Source of the DNA: Lewinellaceae bacterium
GTDB lineage: Bacteria; Bacteroidota; Bacteroidia; Chitinophagales; Saprospiraceae
Direction: 5' to 3'
DNA length: 64,000 nt
NCBI GenBank assembly: GCA_020636095.1
Contig: JACJYN010000002.1
Coordinates: 744,001 to 808,000, forward strand
In this document: positions 18,744 through 27,024 of the stretch, in pieces
Position numbering within the stretch: the first letter of the stretch is position 1
How the letters are laid out: each line of letters starts with the position of its first letter
Notes under the pieces: model-generated
The model's database searches: none
Told to the model about the DNA's origin: nothing
Seen by the model: the letters and a program-made list of their open reading frames with translations, nothing else
Position numbers and translations under genes: made by a program

Positions 18744-19910
18744 CTATTCATCCGACAATAAGGGCAAGGGTTCCGAATTTCCAGCCTCCTGCCCCACCCC
18801 ACCCAGCGAATCCAGTAAGCGAAACCCGTATTGCCGGATTTTACTCTTCCCTTCCTCATCCTTCATATTCGGATGGTGCGAGCTGAAGTTGGTTAGAATA
18901 ACGACGCCCGTTTTCCGGCTGTCATCAAAAGCGGTGAAGGCGCGGTAAGCCCCGGTGGCGCCGCCGTGCCAGATGATATGCCCGGTATCTTTAACCCGGT
19001 GTATCCAGGCGTTGCCCATGAAGTTGTCGTCCCAGCCGGTGGGGATGTCGTAGCGCTGTTTCATGGCATCAAACAGGCTGCCCTTTGGAGCCTGTAGATG
19101 AGCGGAAACCCATAGCAGCATATCGTCCAGACAAGACTTGATGGAGCCCGCCGGGTTGATGAAATCCATATCCCAAAGCCCGGCCGGCTTGCCCTTTTCG
19201 TCGTAGCCCTGCACCAGCAGCCCGGGGGGAACCTCTTCGCCTGTAGCATAGGAATGATGCATGCCCAGAGGGCCGAACAGGCGTTGTTCTACCAATTCCT
19301 CCCAGGGCAGGTGCCGTTGCTCCGCAACCAGGCGCCCAAGAAGAGAAAAGCCGCAGTTGTTGTACGCCCACTTCTCTCCGGGCGGAAAGTCCAGCTTTTC
19401 ATTGCGCAGGTATTTGCGGTAGTGCTTCCATTTGATGTATTGATTGGGGTTGCCGGCAGAAAAAAGTTGGGCCCGCAAGTAGGGCGGGATGAAACTCGCC
19501 GGCCCGTTGCTCAACCCGGAAGTATGGGTGAGCAATTGTTGTAAGGTTACCAGCCTGGCTTTTTCACTTTTTATCTTATCGCCCGCCGGCAGATAGGCAG
19601 CGATGGGGCCGTCCAGTTTCATATTCCCCCTGCTCACCTGATCCATCACCAAGGCGCCGGTGAAGGTTTTGGTGATGGAACCTATCTCAAATACGTGTTG
19701 TCCGTTATCGATAGCGGTGGTGGCGCCGGCCTCAATCCGGTAGCCTTGTTTGTAAACCGTGTCTGGCAGGATGAGGCCGACAGCGATCTCCGCCCCTTCG
19801 GGCAGGGTGCGGACGTATTCGTCAATAATGTCTTGCGTGGAAAGGTTTTGAGCCTGAAAAAGGCGGATTGACAGCAAAAACAGGAGCAGCAAAAAAACTT
19901 TCTTATTCAT
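18744..19910 (-). CDS. secreted serine hydrolase of the class C beta-lactamase/DD-peptidase family
   Basis: 388 residues with a signal peptide (VFLLLLFLLSIRLFQAQ). The catalytic SxxK is SITK at residues 78-81 within VFEIGSITKTFTGALVMD, the second motif is YNN in WAYNNCGFSLLG (near 180) and the third is HGG in IIWHGGATGAYRAF (near 318). The family includes AmpC-type beta-lactamases, D-aminopeptidases and esterases; length and context do not decide. Periplasmic. It is transcribed toward the permease at 16274 (convergent, 18 bp apart). Confidence 0.9.
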   Translation of the reverse strand: MNKKVFLLLLFLLSIRLFQAQNLSTQDIIDEYVRTLPEGAEIAVGLILPDTVYKQGYRIEAGATTAIDNGQHVFEIGSITKTFTGALVMDQVSRGNMKLDGPIAAYLPAGDKIKSEKARLVTLQQLLTHTSGLSNGPASFIPPYLRAQLFSAGNPNQYIKWKHYRKYLRNEKLDFPPGEKWAYNNCGFSLLGRLVAEQRHLPWEELVEQRLFGPLGMHHSYATGEEVPPGLLVQGYDEKGKPAGLWDMDFINPAGSIKSCLDDMLLWVSAHLQAPKGSLFDAMKQRYDIPTGWDDNFMGNAWIHRVKDTGHIIWHGGATGAYRAFTAFDDSRKTGVVILTNFSSHHPNMKDEEGKSKIRQYGFRLLDSLGGVGQEAGNSEPLPLLSDE

Positions 19911-20077
19911 GATTTCGGTATTTTCCCGGCAAGATCAGCGTCTTTTTTGGGTGTAAAAAATTGGATTGGCGAAAGCGCAGCAGTAGTTGATGGGTTGTGG
20001 AGTTGCACCCGCTTATCAAGTGAGAAGGGCGGTTCGTCAAATGCGGAAGCCGGGGGCTTCCATTGTTTTTATCTTAG

Positions 20078-20286
20078 AGCATGTTTGAATAAGGTGACGC
20101 CTTCCCGTAAAACCCGGGAAGTAAAAAGGTGTCGCCTTCATTGGATAGTGCGGCTTTGGTGCCTTCCTGCCCGCGAGCCGCGGTGCCGATCAGGCAGGTT
20201 TTTGCGCTTTGGTAGCAGATTTCATCAACGAAATGTCCTCAAAGCGGAAATTGCCGGGAGGCGACACCTTATTTCCAAGCATTGTT
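20078..20286. mobile_element. 209-bp inverted-repeat element related to the AGCATGTT family
   Basis: The left end AGCATGTTTGAATAAGGTGA (after CTTAG, 20073-20077) pairs with the right end, whose reverse complement reads AACAATGCTTGGAAATAAGG (before CTGAG, 20287-20291). CTTAG/CTGAG is a 4-of-5 match to the CTNAG duplications of that family. The interior holds repeated GGTGACGCC/GGTGTCGCC sequences in both orientations. It lies 36 bp upstream of the kinase gene and creates a false upstream start for it. Confidence 0.65.
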
Positions 20287-20322
20287 CTGAGGGAAGGCGT
20301 CACCTCATTACCAAAACCAAAT

Positions 20323-21393
20323 ATGAACTGGAACCAAAGCCTTACCATTCTAAAACACCTCTCCATCTGGATGCTCACCATCCTCCTGTTGAGGAATTCC
20401 AGCCTCACCTGGGGATGGGCCGTTTCGTCCAAATACGACACCCTGGTCCCGCAGCTCTACGGGGCGGCCACCAATGCGGTGATCTTCTACTTCACCAGTT
20501 TCTATTTGATCCCCCGGTTTTTCAACACGCACCGAAAGAAGGCGTTCTATGCCTATAGCACGCTTTTTCTGATGGCTGTTTCCCTGGTGGAAATGCAGGC
20601 GGATCAGTACGTTGGAGAGCTTTACCAAAACCGGGCCTATCTGGGGATAAAAGGCCTGGCCTGGCCGGAGCGCCTCCTGGAAGGCATGATCTACATCCTT
20701 CCCATCAACCTCTTTTACTATATCATTGCCTTCGTCTACCGCATCCCGTCCGACCGGCAACAGCAACACGAAAGGGAGCAGCAACTGCAACGGGAAAAGC
20801 TGGAAGCGGAGCTGAAGTTTCTGAAAGCTCAAATCCATCCGCATACGCTGTTCAACGGATTGAACAGCGTTTACCACCTCATCGATTTCGACCCGCCCCG
20901 GGCCAAAGGGCTGGTGTGGAACCTTTCCAACACGCTCCGGTACCAATTGTACGAAAGTTCGGAACGGTTTGTGCCGCTGGCGAAAGAGATCGCCTACCTG
21001 CGGCAGTACATCGCCTTACAGGAAGTGCGGGTCGATGAAGATGCCGTCGTCGAGGCTTCATTGTCCGGTGGAGAGGAGGAAAAATGGCTCATAGCGCCGC
21101 TACTCTTCACTCCCTTCATCGAGAATGCGTTCAAATACATCAGCCACCATCCAGTACAAAAAGATAATAAGATAAGCATCCGGCTGCAAATAGCAGACAA
21201 AAGGCTTTTCTTTGAATGTACCAATACCGTGGATACCAATGCCCCCAGGATTTCTGAGGCGGGGGGTATTGGATTGGAAAATGTAAAAAGCAGGTTGCAG
21301 TTACTATACGGCGTTGATTATCAGATGGAGTTGAAAAAAAGGCAGGGCTGGTTTGAAGTGAAGCTAAATTTACCACTAAAAACATTGGGATGA
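20323..21393 (+). CDS. LytS-type membrane sensor histidine kinase
   Basis: About 356 residues. The N-terminal half holds four hydrophobic helices (for example LSIWMLTILLLRNSSLTWG and ERLLEGMIYILPINLFYYII), then a coiled coil rich in Q and E, then the His_kinase domain: the phospho-acceptor region is LKAQIHPHTLFNGLNSVYHL (usual form LxxQINPHFLFN), and the ATP-binding part includes LLFTPFIENAFKYISHH and GGIGLENVKSRLQLLYG. I start at ATG 20323 (MNWNQSLTILKHLSIW), just after the repeat. Its stop overlaps the start of the LytTR regulator by 4 bp, so they are a translationally coupled pair. Confidence 0.92.
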   Translation: MNWNQSLTILKHLSIWMLTILLLRNSSLTWGWAVSSKYDTLVPQLYGAATNAVIFYFTSFYLIPRFFNTHRKKAFYAYSTLFLMAVSLVEMQADQYVGELYQNRAYLGIKGLAWPERLLEGMIYILPINLFYYIIAFVYRIPSDRQQQHEREQQLQREKLEAELKFLKAQIHPHTLFNGLNSVYHLIDFDPPRAKGLVWNLSNTLRYQLYESSERFVPLAKEIAYLRQYIALQEVRVDEDAVVEASLSGGEEEKWLIAPLLFTPFIENAFKYISHHPVQKDNKISIRLQIADKRLFFECTNTVDTNAPRISEAGGIGLENVKSRLQLLYGVDYQMELKKRQGWFEVKLNLPLKTLG

Positions 21394-22082
21394 AAAAGCT
21401 AAAATGTATCGTCGTCGACGACGAAGCCATTGCCCGGAGAGCCCTGAGCGCTTACATTGAAAAAGTAGATGACTTAGAGTTGATCCGGGCCTTCAAAAAC
21501 GGAATGGAGGCCAAGGCCTATCTCGCTGGCCAGGAGGCTGACCTTCTTTTCCTGGACATCAATATGCCCTTCCTGAACGGCCTGGAATTACTTCGGGTCG
21601 TCAGAAATCATCCTCCGGTTATCTTCACTACCGCCTATCCCGAACACGCGTTGGAAAGCTTTGAGTTCAATGTAGTGGACTACCTGGTAAAACCGATCCC
21701 TTTCGAGCGTTTTTTACAAGCAGTAAACAAAGCCCTGAGGCGGGTGGAAGAAGTATCGGTGAGGGAAGAAAAATTCCTGATCCTGAAGGAAGGCGCCAGC
21801 CTGGTAAAGATCAGAATAGCGGATATTTCATTCATTGAGGCCATGCAAAACTACGTTCGCATCCACACCTCCGGGCGTAATTACACCATCCTGACGACCA
21901 TGAGAGAGGTGATGGCCCAATTACCCGAGCCGGACTTCCACCAAACCCACCGGTCCTATATTGTTCAACTTCATAAAGTGGATGGAACAGACGGCGGCCA
22001 GGCCCTGATCGGGACGGAAAAGATTCCTATCAGCAAACGTTGTAAGGCGGAGTTTCTGGAAAAATTCAGTAAGCTAAGGTAA
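21390..22082 (+). CDS. LytTR-family response regulator
   Basis: 230 residues: receiver domain (about 1-120) with acidic pocket VVDDE, phospho-acceptor D56 in LLFLDINMP and the K of DYLVKPIPFERF; LytTR DNA-binding domain (about 130-230) with FIEAMQNYVRIHTSGRNYTI and FHQTHRSYIVQLHKV. It is the partner of the kinase at 20323. Targets unknown; the gene reads into an inverted-repeat element at 22102. Confidence 0.94.
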   Translation: MKKLKCIVVDDEAIARRALSAYIEKVDDLELIRAFKNGMEAKAYLAGQEADLLFLDINMPFLNGLELLRVVRNHPPVIFTTAYPEHALESFEFNVVDYLVKPIPFERFLQAVNKALRRVEEVSVREEKFLILKEGASLVKIRIADISFIEAMQNYVRIHTSGRNYTILTTMREVMAQLPEPDFHQTHRSYIVQLHKVDGTDGGQALIGTEKIPISKRCKAEFLEKFSKLR

Positions 22083-22101
22083 AAAGGTGAAACGCCTATT
22101 T

Positions 22102-22215
22102 AGGCTCCCGTCGAAGGTTGGACATGAAGCTACGGAGGCATGTACGTTGTACGAGCCAATGGCAGCCCCTGGGCGTGTACGGTGTACGAGGCTGTCCAAC
22201 CTTAGACGAGTAGCC
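22102..22215. mobile_element. 114-bp inverted-repeat element, GGCTACC family, with 8-bp target duplication
   Basis: The left end AGGCTCCCGTCGAAGGTTGG and the right end CTTAGACGAGTAGCC belong to the GGCTACC family (see 53352). GCCTATTT flanks both sides (22094-22101 and 22216-22223). The interior carries repeated GTGTACG/GTACGTTGTACGAG motifs. It separates the regulator stop from the stop of the convergent helical-repeat gene; both genes end within about 20 bp of it, and the duplication lies at the 3' end of the latter. Confidence 0.75.
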
Positions 22216-22217
22216 GC

Positions 22218-23573
22218 CTATTTTAACTTCTTTTCCTGGTCCTCAAAAACTTTCATCAACCAGGCCCGGTCGGCCAAAGGCTGCCTGTCACGGATTTGCT
22301 GCCTGAGTTTTTCCCGTTTCTTTTGGCTGCTATGGCTCATAACCCGGTGCAAAAGGGCACAGAAATTCTGGCAACTCTTCTTCAGAGAAACCGCAATTTC
22401 CTTGTTTCGGCTGAGATACACAGTAAAAGAAGCCAGAGCCGACATGCAGGCGTCAATGGCATTGGATTCGTAAAAGGCCTTTATCAGCAAAATCCGGGCC
22501 ACCAGATGGTATTTAACGTCGAAAGAATGTACCTGGTTCAGGTGTACAAGCGCCTGGCCGTAATCCTCCTTGTGAAAATGGAGCTCCGCCAGGTTGTAGT
22601 GCAGCGCATTTTCCTGAAAGGACGCATTGTAGGTGTAAATAAACTTCTCGATCCATTCAAAACGCTCCAGCCGAAGGGCTAGCTTGACAATGTTGTTATA
22701 GGTCCAGTGGGATAAATAGTGGTTATCAAAAAGGGATTTGTTGCGAATACCTTCCTCGTATAGGTTTAAAGCCACAGCGAGGAACTGCTCTTTACCTTCC
22801 CGGATTTTGCGCGTGCATATATTGATGGCATACAGGTAAATATTCTTCAATTCAGAAAGGCCGATGGAAGTGGCATGCTCGGCAATCAACTCCAACAGCT
22901 TTTTGAAATGCTGATTATCGTCAGGATACAGCATAGAATAATAAATCTGGAGGTAAATGCCCACCAGAGGCTCCGATTGCTGAGAACTACTCAGGTAGTT
23001 GCTAACCTCTTCCATGAAAGGAATGGAAAACTGCTCCGAAACGATGGCCTGCCGATTTAGCATTTCACAGCTGTATTTCAGCTTATTGATGAAGTAATAA
23101 CCATCCAGTGCATTGGAGGCAGCCTGCAAGTTGGCATCGAAATCCTCTTTTTGAGGGTTAGAAGCATTCAGCTCCATGTCGGCAAGAAGGTAATTGTGGT
23201 AATACGAATCGCCGTCCCGATGCTGCCTGGCATCCAAAGTGTCCTTCACTTTTTTATATCGCCGGGCATAATGTTTTTCCTGCTCTCTTTCCGACAACTC
23301 CCTCAGGGCCTGGCATTCAAACAGGATTTCCTGCTTTTCTGTACGCTGAACCCCCAAAAACTTCTCTCCCAGTTTTAACAACCCGCTCATAAAGTAACCC
23401 AACCGCTTCTTGTCAAAGGGTTGGCCGGGAAAAGCCGACTGATAAACAAGCGCTTCCTCCGTCTGCTCTTCAGCAAAACAAGGGTGCAGGGTCAAAAGAT
23501 GATCGAAAAGTTCAACCAGGTGCTCATTGGGATTATAGTACGGAGAGCGGACAAATAGGCCAAAATGCTCCAT
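22218..23573 (-). CDS. helical-repeat (TPR-like) protein of unknown function, N-terminus frameshifted
   Basis: 451 residues, no signal peptide, almost entirely amphipathic helices with a TPR-like look (for example ALHYNLAELHFHKEDYGQAL) and a basic C-terminus (SSQKKREKLRQQIRDRQPL). Not recognised by function. The open frame starts at ATG 23573 (MEHFGLFVRSPYYN), but in-frame residues before it (KHLSSRE) look native, and an ATG at 23623 in the next frame gives MKKSKLIAL. One added base near 23597 would give MKKSKLIALLKHLSSREMEH, a natural start, so a single-base deletion or error is likely. Confidence 0.75.
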   Translation of the reverse strand: MEHFGLFVRSPYYNPNEHLVELFDHLLTLHPCFAEEQTEEALVYQSAFPGQPFDKKRLGYFMSGLLKLGEKFLGVQRTEKQEILFECQALRELSEREQEKHYARRYKKVKDTLDARQHRDGDSYYHNYLLADMELNASNPQKEDFDANLQAASNALDGYYFINKLKYSCEMLNRQAIVSEQFSIPFMEEVSNYLSSSQQSEPLVGIYLQIYYSMLYPDDNQHFKKLLELIAEHATSIGLSELKNIYLYAINICTRKIREGKEQFLAVALNLYEEGIRNKSLFDNHYLSHWTYNNIVKLALRLERFEWIEKFIYTYNASFQENALHYNLAELHFHKEDYGQALVHLNQVHSFDVKYHLVARILLIKAFYESNAIDACMSALASFTVYLSRNKEIAVSLKKSCQNFCALLHRVMSHSSQKKREKLRQQIRDRQPLADRAWLMKVFEDQEKKLK

Positions 23574-23623
23574 TTCCCTGCTACTAAGGTGCTTTATAAC
23601 GCAATGAGTTTACTTTTTTTCAT

Positions 23624-24228
23624 AATCCCCCAGGTTCTGTGGCTTCAATAAAGAACATAACGGAAACCCATTTCTTACGAATATTTTTTTGTCGCATGTA
23701 TTCAAAATTCAAACGATTGGAAATCAACACACTAAACCTCTTGACTTGAAAGGGGAATGGGAACACAATATAATAAAAACTTAGATTTCCTGCTGGAAAA
23801 GCGATGAAACCGCAATTGCCCTCCTTTTATTATTAAATCCTACCTCTGATTACGCTGTATTAAAAGGCATGGAGAGAAAACAAAGCGGAAAGACACTTAC
23901 TACACATATAATTAAACATAATTAATTAAAATTCAAATAATTGGTTGTCAATTATTTGCAAGAATAAAAACAAGAAAATAAAACTCTACTTAAAGAACAG
24001 ACATAGCCCCGAACCTGGAAAACCGGAAAAAATGTAATTGGTTGCTGCCCGGCACGGTTCTATATTTGTACTAATTGTGCATATTTGTTTACCACAGCGA
24101 TTCTCGTCTTAGAATTTCAACTAACCGAGAATCGCTGTTTTTTTATCCAATCCAGCTTTCTCCAGCTCCATTTCACCTACTGCTTAGCAACATCATTTCC
24201 GCGCCTCCTCAGCGTACATATCCGGATA
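23624..24228. other. 605-bp AT-rich intergenic region
   Basis: No protein gene supported. AT content is clearly higher than in neighbouring genes. The only structured part is the promoter and hairpin at 24042-24148, described separately. Confidence 0.5.
24061..24148 (+). ncRNA. candidate small RNA: promoter plus hairpin with T-run
   Basis: TATATTTG at about 24061-24068 fits the Bacteroidota -7 box TAnnTTTG, with TTG 16 bases upstream. About 35 bases later CAGCGATTCTCG pairs exactly with CGAGAATCGCTG (12 bp), followed by eight T. This would give a free-standing transcript of about 75 nt with an intrinsic terminator and no gene before it. No known RNA family is recognised. Confidence 0.35.
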
Positions 24229-26064
24229 TTACCGCTTCCCCCCTGCCAGTTCCATTGCCGGCAACATCGGGGCGTTTTTCTCCTGGTAAGGCTCCAGGTC
24301 TTTCAGGATGGTATCCAACAAGCCAATGGCTTTGAGGATGTACTCTCCTTTATTGAGCATCACACACTCGGCCCGCTGGGCCATAGCTGCATCGGTGATC
24401 TCTGCCCGCGAAGGGATACCCCGCTTGGCCATATTCTCCAGCACCTGGGTGGCCCAGATGTCGGGGATATGAGCCGACTGGCACAGGGAAAGAATCTCTT
24501 CCTGCACCCGTCCAATGTTCTCCCATCCTACTTCTATGGCCAGGTCGCCACGGGCGATCATCACCCCTACCGGGTGCACGCGCATGGCCTCCAGCAGGAT
24601 TTCCAGCAGGTTGTTGAAGCCACTCTTCGTCTCGATCTTCAGGATGATGCCCAACTTGTCGGTAGCTTTCAGTTTCCCCAGTTCATCGATCAGTTGGCGG
24701 ACGTCCAGTACGGAGTTTACAAAGGAAACGTTCACCACATCGGCGAAAGCAGCCACAAACCTCAGGTCTTTGATATCTTTATCGGTTAAGCCCCGAATCA
24801 TCAACTTACTATCCGGCAGGTTGATACCCTTGTCGGCGGCCAGCTTACCGCCTCCCTCCTTGGTGTGGATGATCTCCACCCATAGTTCATCCGCCGCTAT
24901 TTTCCGGATCACCCCCTTTATCATACCATCATCAAACAGGATGGGCTCTCCTACCGCCACCTGCCCGAATATTTCCCCGGAGGTGCAGGATATATGAGCC
25001 TCCTGGGCCAGGGCGCCCTTTTCGTCGTATTTCGCCGGCTCTCCGCGGTCCGGAGACCGGTGGATACGCAGCAAATCGCCTCGTTTCAGCAGTAAGGGCG
25101 CCTCAATGGCAGGCAACTCTCCGACCACAAAGGGGCGCGACCGTTTATTTTTGTCTGTATATAACAACATGCCGGTTTCCAGGTAGGTGGCCCGGTAGAG
25201 CTCGGCTATACAGCCATCGGCCTGCACTTCGGTGATGAGCAACTCGCGCCTTTTGCGGCGGGCATCGCGAAAATAAAGCCGGTTGCCGGCCTTTACGGTC
25301 TTTAGGGCAGCACTGGATATCGGTACGTGGGCCAGTTCCAGGCTGACATGCGGCGCCGGGCCGATCCATACTTCTATCGGCTGCACAATGCGGCCCCTGA
25401 CATCCTTCTGCGGACGGTACTTGCGCACCTTAGGGCCCGGCTTCAATGCTCCGGTTCGAATCTTGGGCCCGGCAAGGTCCATAGCCACCTGGCATTTGCG
25501 CTTTAGCTTTTCAGAAGCCTTGCGCACATGGTCGATCATCTTCTTCCATTGCTCAGGCCCGTCGTGGGCACAATTGATGCGCGCACAATTCATCCCTTCC
25601 GCGATCATCTGCCGTACCATCTGGTAATCCTCAGCCGCCTCGCTCGGCAACGTCACCATGATGCGGGTTCGGCGCCCTTTGGCGCGATAGCCCAGCAACG
25701 CCTTGGCATTGGTGCGGGCCAGCCGGTTGCCTTCCTTGATCGACAATCCGGCCGGCTGAATGTGGACCGGCTCGTCCTTTAAAAAAGCACTCAGAACCGA
25801 ACGGGTAATGTACAGGCTTGACAAGGTGTGGCTCTCTGCTTTTGCCAGGCGCGAGATACCCATCCACCCCAGGCGCTTCTGCAAGTCCCGGATATCATCA
25901 CTACGCATCGCCCGGTAATAGACCAGATTGCGCGCCGATTGCTGAAAGTTGGGGTGCACGTGCTCCAACTGTTCCTTGTATTGCGCTTCCAGCTTCATGG
26001 CCTTCTCAATGATCTCCTCTACCTGCTGGAGCATCTCCCGTATATTCTCTTTTTTCCAGGGCAT
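24229..26064 (-). CDS. pyruvate-kinase-like protein with N-terminal extension
   Basis: About 611 residues. The pyruvate kinase barrel is clear from about residue 140: TRIMVTLPSEAAEDYQMVRQ, GMNCARINCAHDG, AMDLAGPKIRTG, ILKIETKSGFNNLLEILLEA, GVMIARGDLAIEVG and WATQVLENMAKRGIPSRAEI. These carry the substrate and metal residues. It differs from ordinary Pyk: about 140 extra helical residues at the N-terminus, a long insertion in the B-domain region, and no C-terminal regulatory domain. I start at ATG 26064 (MPWKKENIREMLQQVEE), 5 bp after the stop of the HD hydrolase, so the two genes are co-transcribed. It may act on phosphoenolpyruvate or have a changed role. Confidence 0.87.
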   Translation of the reverse strand: MPWKKENIREMLQQVEEIIEKAMKLEAQYKEQLEHVHPNFQQSARNLVYYRAMRSDDIRDLQKRLGWMGISRLAKAESHTLSSLYITRSVLSAFLKDEPVHIQPAGLSIKEGNRLARTNAKALLGYRAKGRRTRIMVTLPSEAAEDYQMVRQMIAEGMNCARINCAHDGPEQWKKMIDHVRKASEKLKRKCQVAMDLAGPKIRTGALKPGPKVRKYRPQKDVRGRIVQPIEVWIGPAPHVSLELAHVPISSAALKTVKAGNRLYFRDARRKRRELLITEVQADGCIAELYRATYLETGMLLYTDKNKRSRPFVVGELPAIEAPLLLKRGDLLRIHRSPDRGEPAKYDEKGALAQEAHISCTSGEIFGQVAVGEPILFDDGMIKGVIRKIAADELWVEIIHTKEGGGKLAADKGINLPDSKLMIRGLTDKDIKDLRFVAAFADVVNVSFVNSVLDVRQLIDELGKLKATDKLGIILKIETKSGFNNLLEILLEAMRVHPVGVMIARGDLAIEVGWENIGRVQEEILSLCQSAHIPDIWATQVLENMAKRGIPSRAEITDAAMAQRAECVMLNKGEYILKAIGLLDTILKDLEPYQEKNAPMLPAMELAGGKR

Positions 26065-26069
26065 AGCAG

Positions 26070-26633
26070 CTATTTTACATTTTTTTGCATTTCTTTCAGC
26101 CGGTTCTCCGCCCACTCCACCGTCTCATCAAACCAGGCCTCCAGCCGGGGGTTGCCTCCGCGTATCCTGGCAACCACCTGAATACTGTTGGACAGATAGT
26201 TCTGCTTTTTCTCCAACGGCCAATCCAGGGGGTAGGTAAGGATATCCCGTATATTGGTTATTTTATCCACGATGCGGATTTTGCGGGCTTTTTCGCTCAG
26301 CTGGCTGGCTTTTTCCACCTGCAACCACTTGCGCTCCATATAGGGAATGCTCATATCGTCGGTTAGCTCCTGTACGATATCGGCCGCTTCCCGGCCGAAA
26401 CGCTGCGCCAGCTCTTCGTGGGTAGCGTCGGTATCCTCGAGCACGTCGTGCAGGACGGCAGCCAACAGCAGCGCCTCATCGCGCTCCTCTCCGACCCGGA
26501 TGAGCGCCTCCGTAACTTTTAGCAGGTGGTTCATGTACGGCAGCTGGCCGTAGCCTGCCCGCCGCTGGTACTGGTGCTTCACAGCCGCGTAAACGGCGGC
26601 ATCCATCACCTTGGCCAATAGATCGTTGGGCAT
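26070..26633 (-). CDS. HD-domain hydrolase, RelA/SpoT-hydrolase (MESH1)-like
   Basis: 187 residues forming a single HD domain. The metal motifs are visible: YMNHLLKVTEALIRVG, then LLLAAVLHDVLEDTDATHEE (HDxxEDT), then VDKITNIRDIL. This is the hydrolase half of (p)ppGpp enzymes without a synthetase; related small alarmone hydrolases also act on NADPH. The open frame runs up to 26948, but the extra residues come from a repeat element, so I start at ATG 26633 (MPNDLLAKVMDAAVYAAVKH). It lies 5 bp upstream of the pyruvate-kinase-like gene in one operon. Confidence 0.87.
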   Translation of the reverse strand: MPNDLLAKVMDAAVYAAVKHQYQRRAGYGQLPYMNHLLKVTEALIRVGEERDEALLLAAVLHDVLEDTDATHEELAQRFGREAADIVQELTDDMSIPYMERKWLQVEKASQLSEKARKIRIVDKITNIRDILTYPLDWPLEKKQNYLSNSIQVVARIRGGNPRLEAWFDETVEWAENRLKEMQKNVK

Positions 26634-26843
26634 GATCTTGTTTTGTTTCCTTTTACGGTAGCCTATGTATCTTATAAATGTTCTGAGAGGAGATGAAACC
26701 GGAAGTTCACCCACCGGAAAGGGAAATACGCCTGCCCCCTCCGGGGTTCGAAAGCATACCTTGAGGCGCTTCCATCTCCCTCTCCGGTAAATGTAAAGAA
26801 TTTTTGACTTTTGGGCGCCGCTCCCTTTCTGAAAAACAATATA

Positions 26844-27010
26844 GGCTACTATTCTGAAGTTGGACAGCCTCGAACATCCTGCCTGCTCGGCCTCACGGGC
26901 AGGCCGGCGTACATACAAGGGCTCCCCCAGTATTCGTACCTCCCCCAATCGAGTTCGGGACAGGCGTACACAACCTACAGCCCATTCTGTCTAACTTTAG
27001 ACGGATACCC
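26844..27010. mobile_element. 167-bp inverted-repeat element, GGCTACC family, perfect 8-bp target duplication
   Basis: The ends are GGCTACTATTCTGAAGTTGG and CTAACTTTAGACGGATACCC. It is flanked by ACAATATA at 26836-26843 and 27011-27018. It lies between the HD gene and the end of the ABC permease gene. The interior differs from the 113-bp copies but shares ends and duplication length. Confidence 0.82.
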
Positions 27011-27024
27011 ACAATATAATATCC

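Noticed and set aside
25440..25465. GGTTCGAATC resembling a tRNA T-loop
   Set aside because: It lies inside the pyruvate-kinase-like gene and no cloverleaf can be drawn around it.
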